Source: Albula goreensis (Eukaryota > Chordata > Actinopteri > Albuliformes > Albulidae). From it: a stretch of 64,000 nucleotides of DNA. The notes beneath the pieces were generated by a model. The model was not told where the DNA came from, ran no database searches, and was given only the letters and a program-made list of their open reading frames with translations. Each line of letters opens with the position of its first letter. Within the stretch, counting starts at the first letter, position 1. The position numbers and the translations under genes were made by a program. Shown piece after piece: positions 61,101-64,000 of this stretch. The stretch spans positions 19,355,075 through 19,419,074 of the forward strand of contig CM040758.1 in the NCBI GenBank assembly GCA_022829145.1, written 5' to 3'.

Positions 61101-64000
61101 CATGAAGGACAGAGATGAATGAGGTCATGGAAATAATGTCTCAATGCAGTGTACTGAAAAAAGTTATGCCATAAGGAGTGCACATTTCAAAATCATACAC
61201 ATACATACATTCTTGATTACCCCTCTGAGAGTATTTCATTTGAAGAACAGACCATCCTCAAATGGCCTTTGTTGCTGGAGCTCAACACTCGCTGTATTTT
61301 GCTGTATTCTGTGATTTTCAGAAGTACTACTGAATACATTGTGTTGGCCAATAAACCGCTCACTGCATAGACTGCAACAGAGAAAGTTCTGTCCTTGTTC
61401 ATGTTGGCTATGTATTTCATTTGTTCAACAACCTTGGACGTATAATTGTAACAGTTCTTACATTTGAAGAACACAGTAAGAGAGCCATTCTCCCCAATTC
61501 CTTTAGCAATAGACTTAGATACAAGTACTGCAATATCAAGGTCTTCAATAATTGACCGGTCAACATTGAAATTATGGTTCCCACAAATGTCACTGAAAAT
61601 GCTATTTGAATTAAGAAAAGAGGTAGAGCTTATTCTGGTAGGTAATACAGTTCTTCCAGAAACTCATTATGAGCTGTGCTGGGAAAGTGGAAATACTCAA
61701 ACAATGTCCAATGAAACTGCTGTTGAATTAATTATGCATTATGTAAGTTGAATTTTGACAGTCCTGCTGGTTTTTGAGATGTGTGTGTGTGTTGCATGGG
61801 CCCTACATAGCTGACAGTGTGACTTACATGTGAATGATAAATCTGAATCTGAACATGTGCCTGCATACAGGTGTCAGTGTCCATAATAACTATAGCTTCA
61901 ATAGCTGATACCTTTGGTACTGTCACATGATGTTACATGAATACTCTCAAGAAAGGCATTAGCTACCATTTCTTTAACTCCTACCGCAAGATACCCAGAA
62001 CTCCATCCAGGCGATCTGCCACAATAGTGGAGCCATGTCATAAGCAGCCACCCTGAGGTGACCTGCAGAACCCAGGCCCTTTCCATCCAAATGTAGCACT
62101 GATAAAAATGATGGCTTCAGGCACTGGAACGTCTGCCTAAAGGAAATTCATTCATTCAATGTCTGCAGTACAGGGGACATTTTATGCTCCTTTTCAGTGG
62201 AAAGACCAAGACTCCTATCCCAAAATCTCTAATGGACTAAAACTCAAAGGGCAAAGAGCCACTCAGGGCTGCATGTCTATGTTTAAAATTTCACATTCTA
62301 GCAGCCGAGCATCTTCATTGACAACACACACAGTGTCCCTGGCAGTAACCTCTGACAAGGCATGCCTTTCCTAGCAACTGGAAGGACTGCATGTTAGTTA
62401 TGCTTGTCAAGGCAACTGGGCTATGAACTTTCTATGCATGAACAGTATGACAGTAAGTAAGTAAATAAATAAATATGTTATCTACATAACAGCAGGAGAA
62501 TGGTCATTTTGACTCTTTTCCAGTATGTACTGGATCTGAACACATCCAGATTTTCCATGCTGGACTCTCTGATTTTGTTGGCTGTCAGTCTGGCTACTGC
62601 TATAAGACTGCATTCATGAATCTGATTGTAATGGCAGCATCGCAATACTCCAACCCAGGTGCAAGCCATCTGGCATGATCCCTTAAAAACCCAAACTTAG
62701 CATGGTGTGCTAAAGGCTGCAGGCCAAAACAGATGGAAATAATGGGGACTAAAGGACTTCTGCATTGTCCACACAGTGAACCTTGGCCTATATCAATCAG
62801 TATGCTTCACACCCTTTAGCCAGAAATACTGTCCTGTCTCTGAAATCTGGAACAGGGCTCAACTCACAACATACATCTCTGCTGTGTGCTCTGGGCTGCA
62901 CTCTGGTCCATGCTACTGTCATGGCAGACGTGCTTAAAGCTACAAAATAGCACCACGCACACCTTGGACACTGGGTCCTGATCACCATAAATTAGGGATC
63001 TCTATGCCATCCTGTGGAACACGAACATGTGTTAGTGTACCCTCCTCACAGTTTGAGCAGTACTGAAGATCTTGTGGTCAGCCTGACCTTTAAGCACTCA
63101 TTTTGGCTGAAAGGATATGTCTGTCTGGTCCTTGCGTGAGCTAAACGCTGTTCTAACACTGCTCTACTCTATAACACTGCTAAAAGTGTTGAAAGTCTAC
63201 CTGGTAAGTGAAAAATGTTCAATGTGAATTCCTTCCGGTGTATGCTTGTAAAAGGTGCAAATACAATACATTCAACATCCAAGTGCTGGTGCTATTGATT
63301 ACCCAGCAATGAATGAAACACACCTGCTGGCTGGACACAATACAGATATGTAATTCTGCTCAACCATATTGCCTGTTACCATGTGAGTGACAAGAAGTGT
63401 GTGTCTGTGTATTGCATATGTCAATGCCCACTTAAGCCATGCCATAATTAGCAGAGACATTTTAATATTTCTTCCTGGTTCATACTCCAGCTGATCATTT
63501 AATCTGGGACAAGGTTAATATCAGTGAACCCTTTCCAATGTCTGCATGCATAAGAGATGAGTACTTCTTATGTGATAATCTATAAATTGCTGTCTACATT
63601 TTACAGCATCCCTTGTCCATTTTTATTCATTAATTTATAGTTATTTAGACCCTATTTGTGAAGTTGAAGATGAATTCACGCCTTAAATGATCATTTAAAA
63701 ATGCACTGATGTGCTTTATAAGCATTATTTATTAATAATTAACAATTAGTTCCTGGACTGACCCTTACTGCAATCATACATTAACCAGGGATGTGATTTA
63801 TCAACATTATATATGACATAACAATACTTAAACATTAGTAAATAATCTTCAACTAGAAACCAGTTCCACAATGTTAACAATTTAGTGTAAAATAACTGCA
63901 AACAGTACTCATTCAAAGCATTTGGCATGCATAAAATTAATACCAGAAGGTGAAAACAGAAAGTGTAGAAGGAGAGCAATAACTATGTTTATTCTGAACC

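Larger units (their letters stand above)
53791..64000. other. non-coding downstream sequence to the window end
   Basis: No supported gene. It holds microsatellites near 54514, 55551 and 56227, a T-run at 59271-59288, a possible short SINE near 57985 and a TAAG/TAAA patch at 62453-62475. Moderately GC-rich sequence at 61950-63100 has short frames without recognisable homology. Nothing else stands out. Confidence 0.55.

Overview
The window is vertebrate, and most likely ray-finned fish, nuclear DNA. It is AT-rich, dense in CA/TG microsatellites, and carries fish-type repeats: 5S-rRNA-derived and tRNA-derived SINEs, Tc1-like transposon debris and a hAT-like MITE. I could support one protein-coding gene. 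It is protocadherin-10 (pcdh10), a delta-2 protocadherin, on the + strand at 33398-43160 (CDS). I cannot tell from this sequence whether it is the teleost a or b copy.

Layout. 1-32840 is gene-free upstream sequence. It holds microsatellites, a G-quadruplex-prone tract, a 25-bp minisatellite next to a tRNA-type SINE, two 5S-derived fragments, one hAT-like MITE, several CTCF-like motifs and several stretches that look like conserved non-coding elements. 32840-33397 is a plausible promoter and 5' leader with CCAAT boxes, a TATA-like box and short upstream ORFs. 33398-35899 is the large first coding exon, carrying the whole six-cadherin-repeat ectodomain, the membrane segment and the proximal tail. 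Exons 2, 3, 4 and a 20-nt final coding exon (36684-36742, 36959-37065, 41426-41725, 43141-43160) add the rest of the cytoplasmic tail. All splice phases agree, giving a 995-residue protein. 43161 to about 44215 is the likely 3' UTR. 44220-64000 is again gene-free, with an inverted pair of Tc1-like transposase fragments near 49.7-50.7 kb and a GC-rich E-box-bearing island near 53.3-53.8 kb.

How it works together. pcdh10 is a neuronal homophilic adhesion receptor. Its tail carries the WAVE-complex-binding (WIRS) motif and the conserved CTEEC...DRCWMP block. Candidate control elements surround it: a CTCF-like site 1.5 kb upstream of the start codon, a perfect CRE and two TCF/LEF-type motifs in intron 3, and a MEF2-type motif in intron 4. 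The remaining open reading frames are shadows of pcdh10 or translations of microsatellites and non-coding DNA. No RNA gene, CRISPR array, or retroviral or Polinton-type fossil was recognised. I found no wholly new system. The most useful leads are the complete gene model with its micro-exon, the alternative 3' ends, the transposon-borne CTCF-like motif and the putative intronic enhancers.
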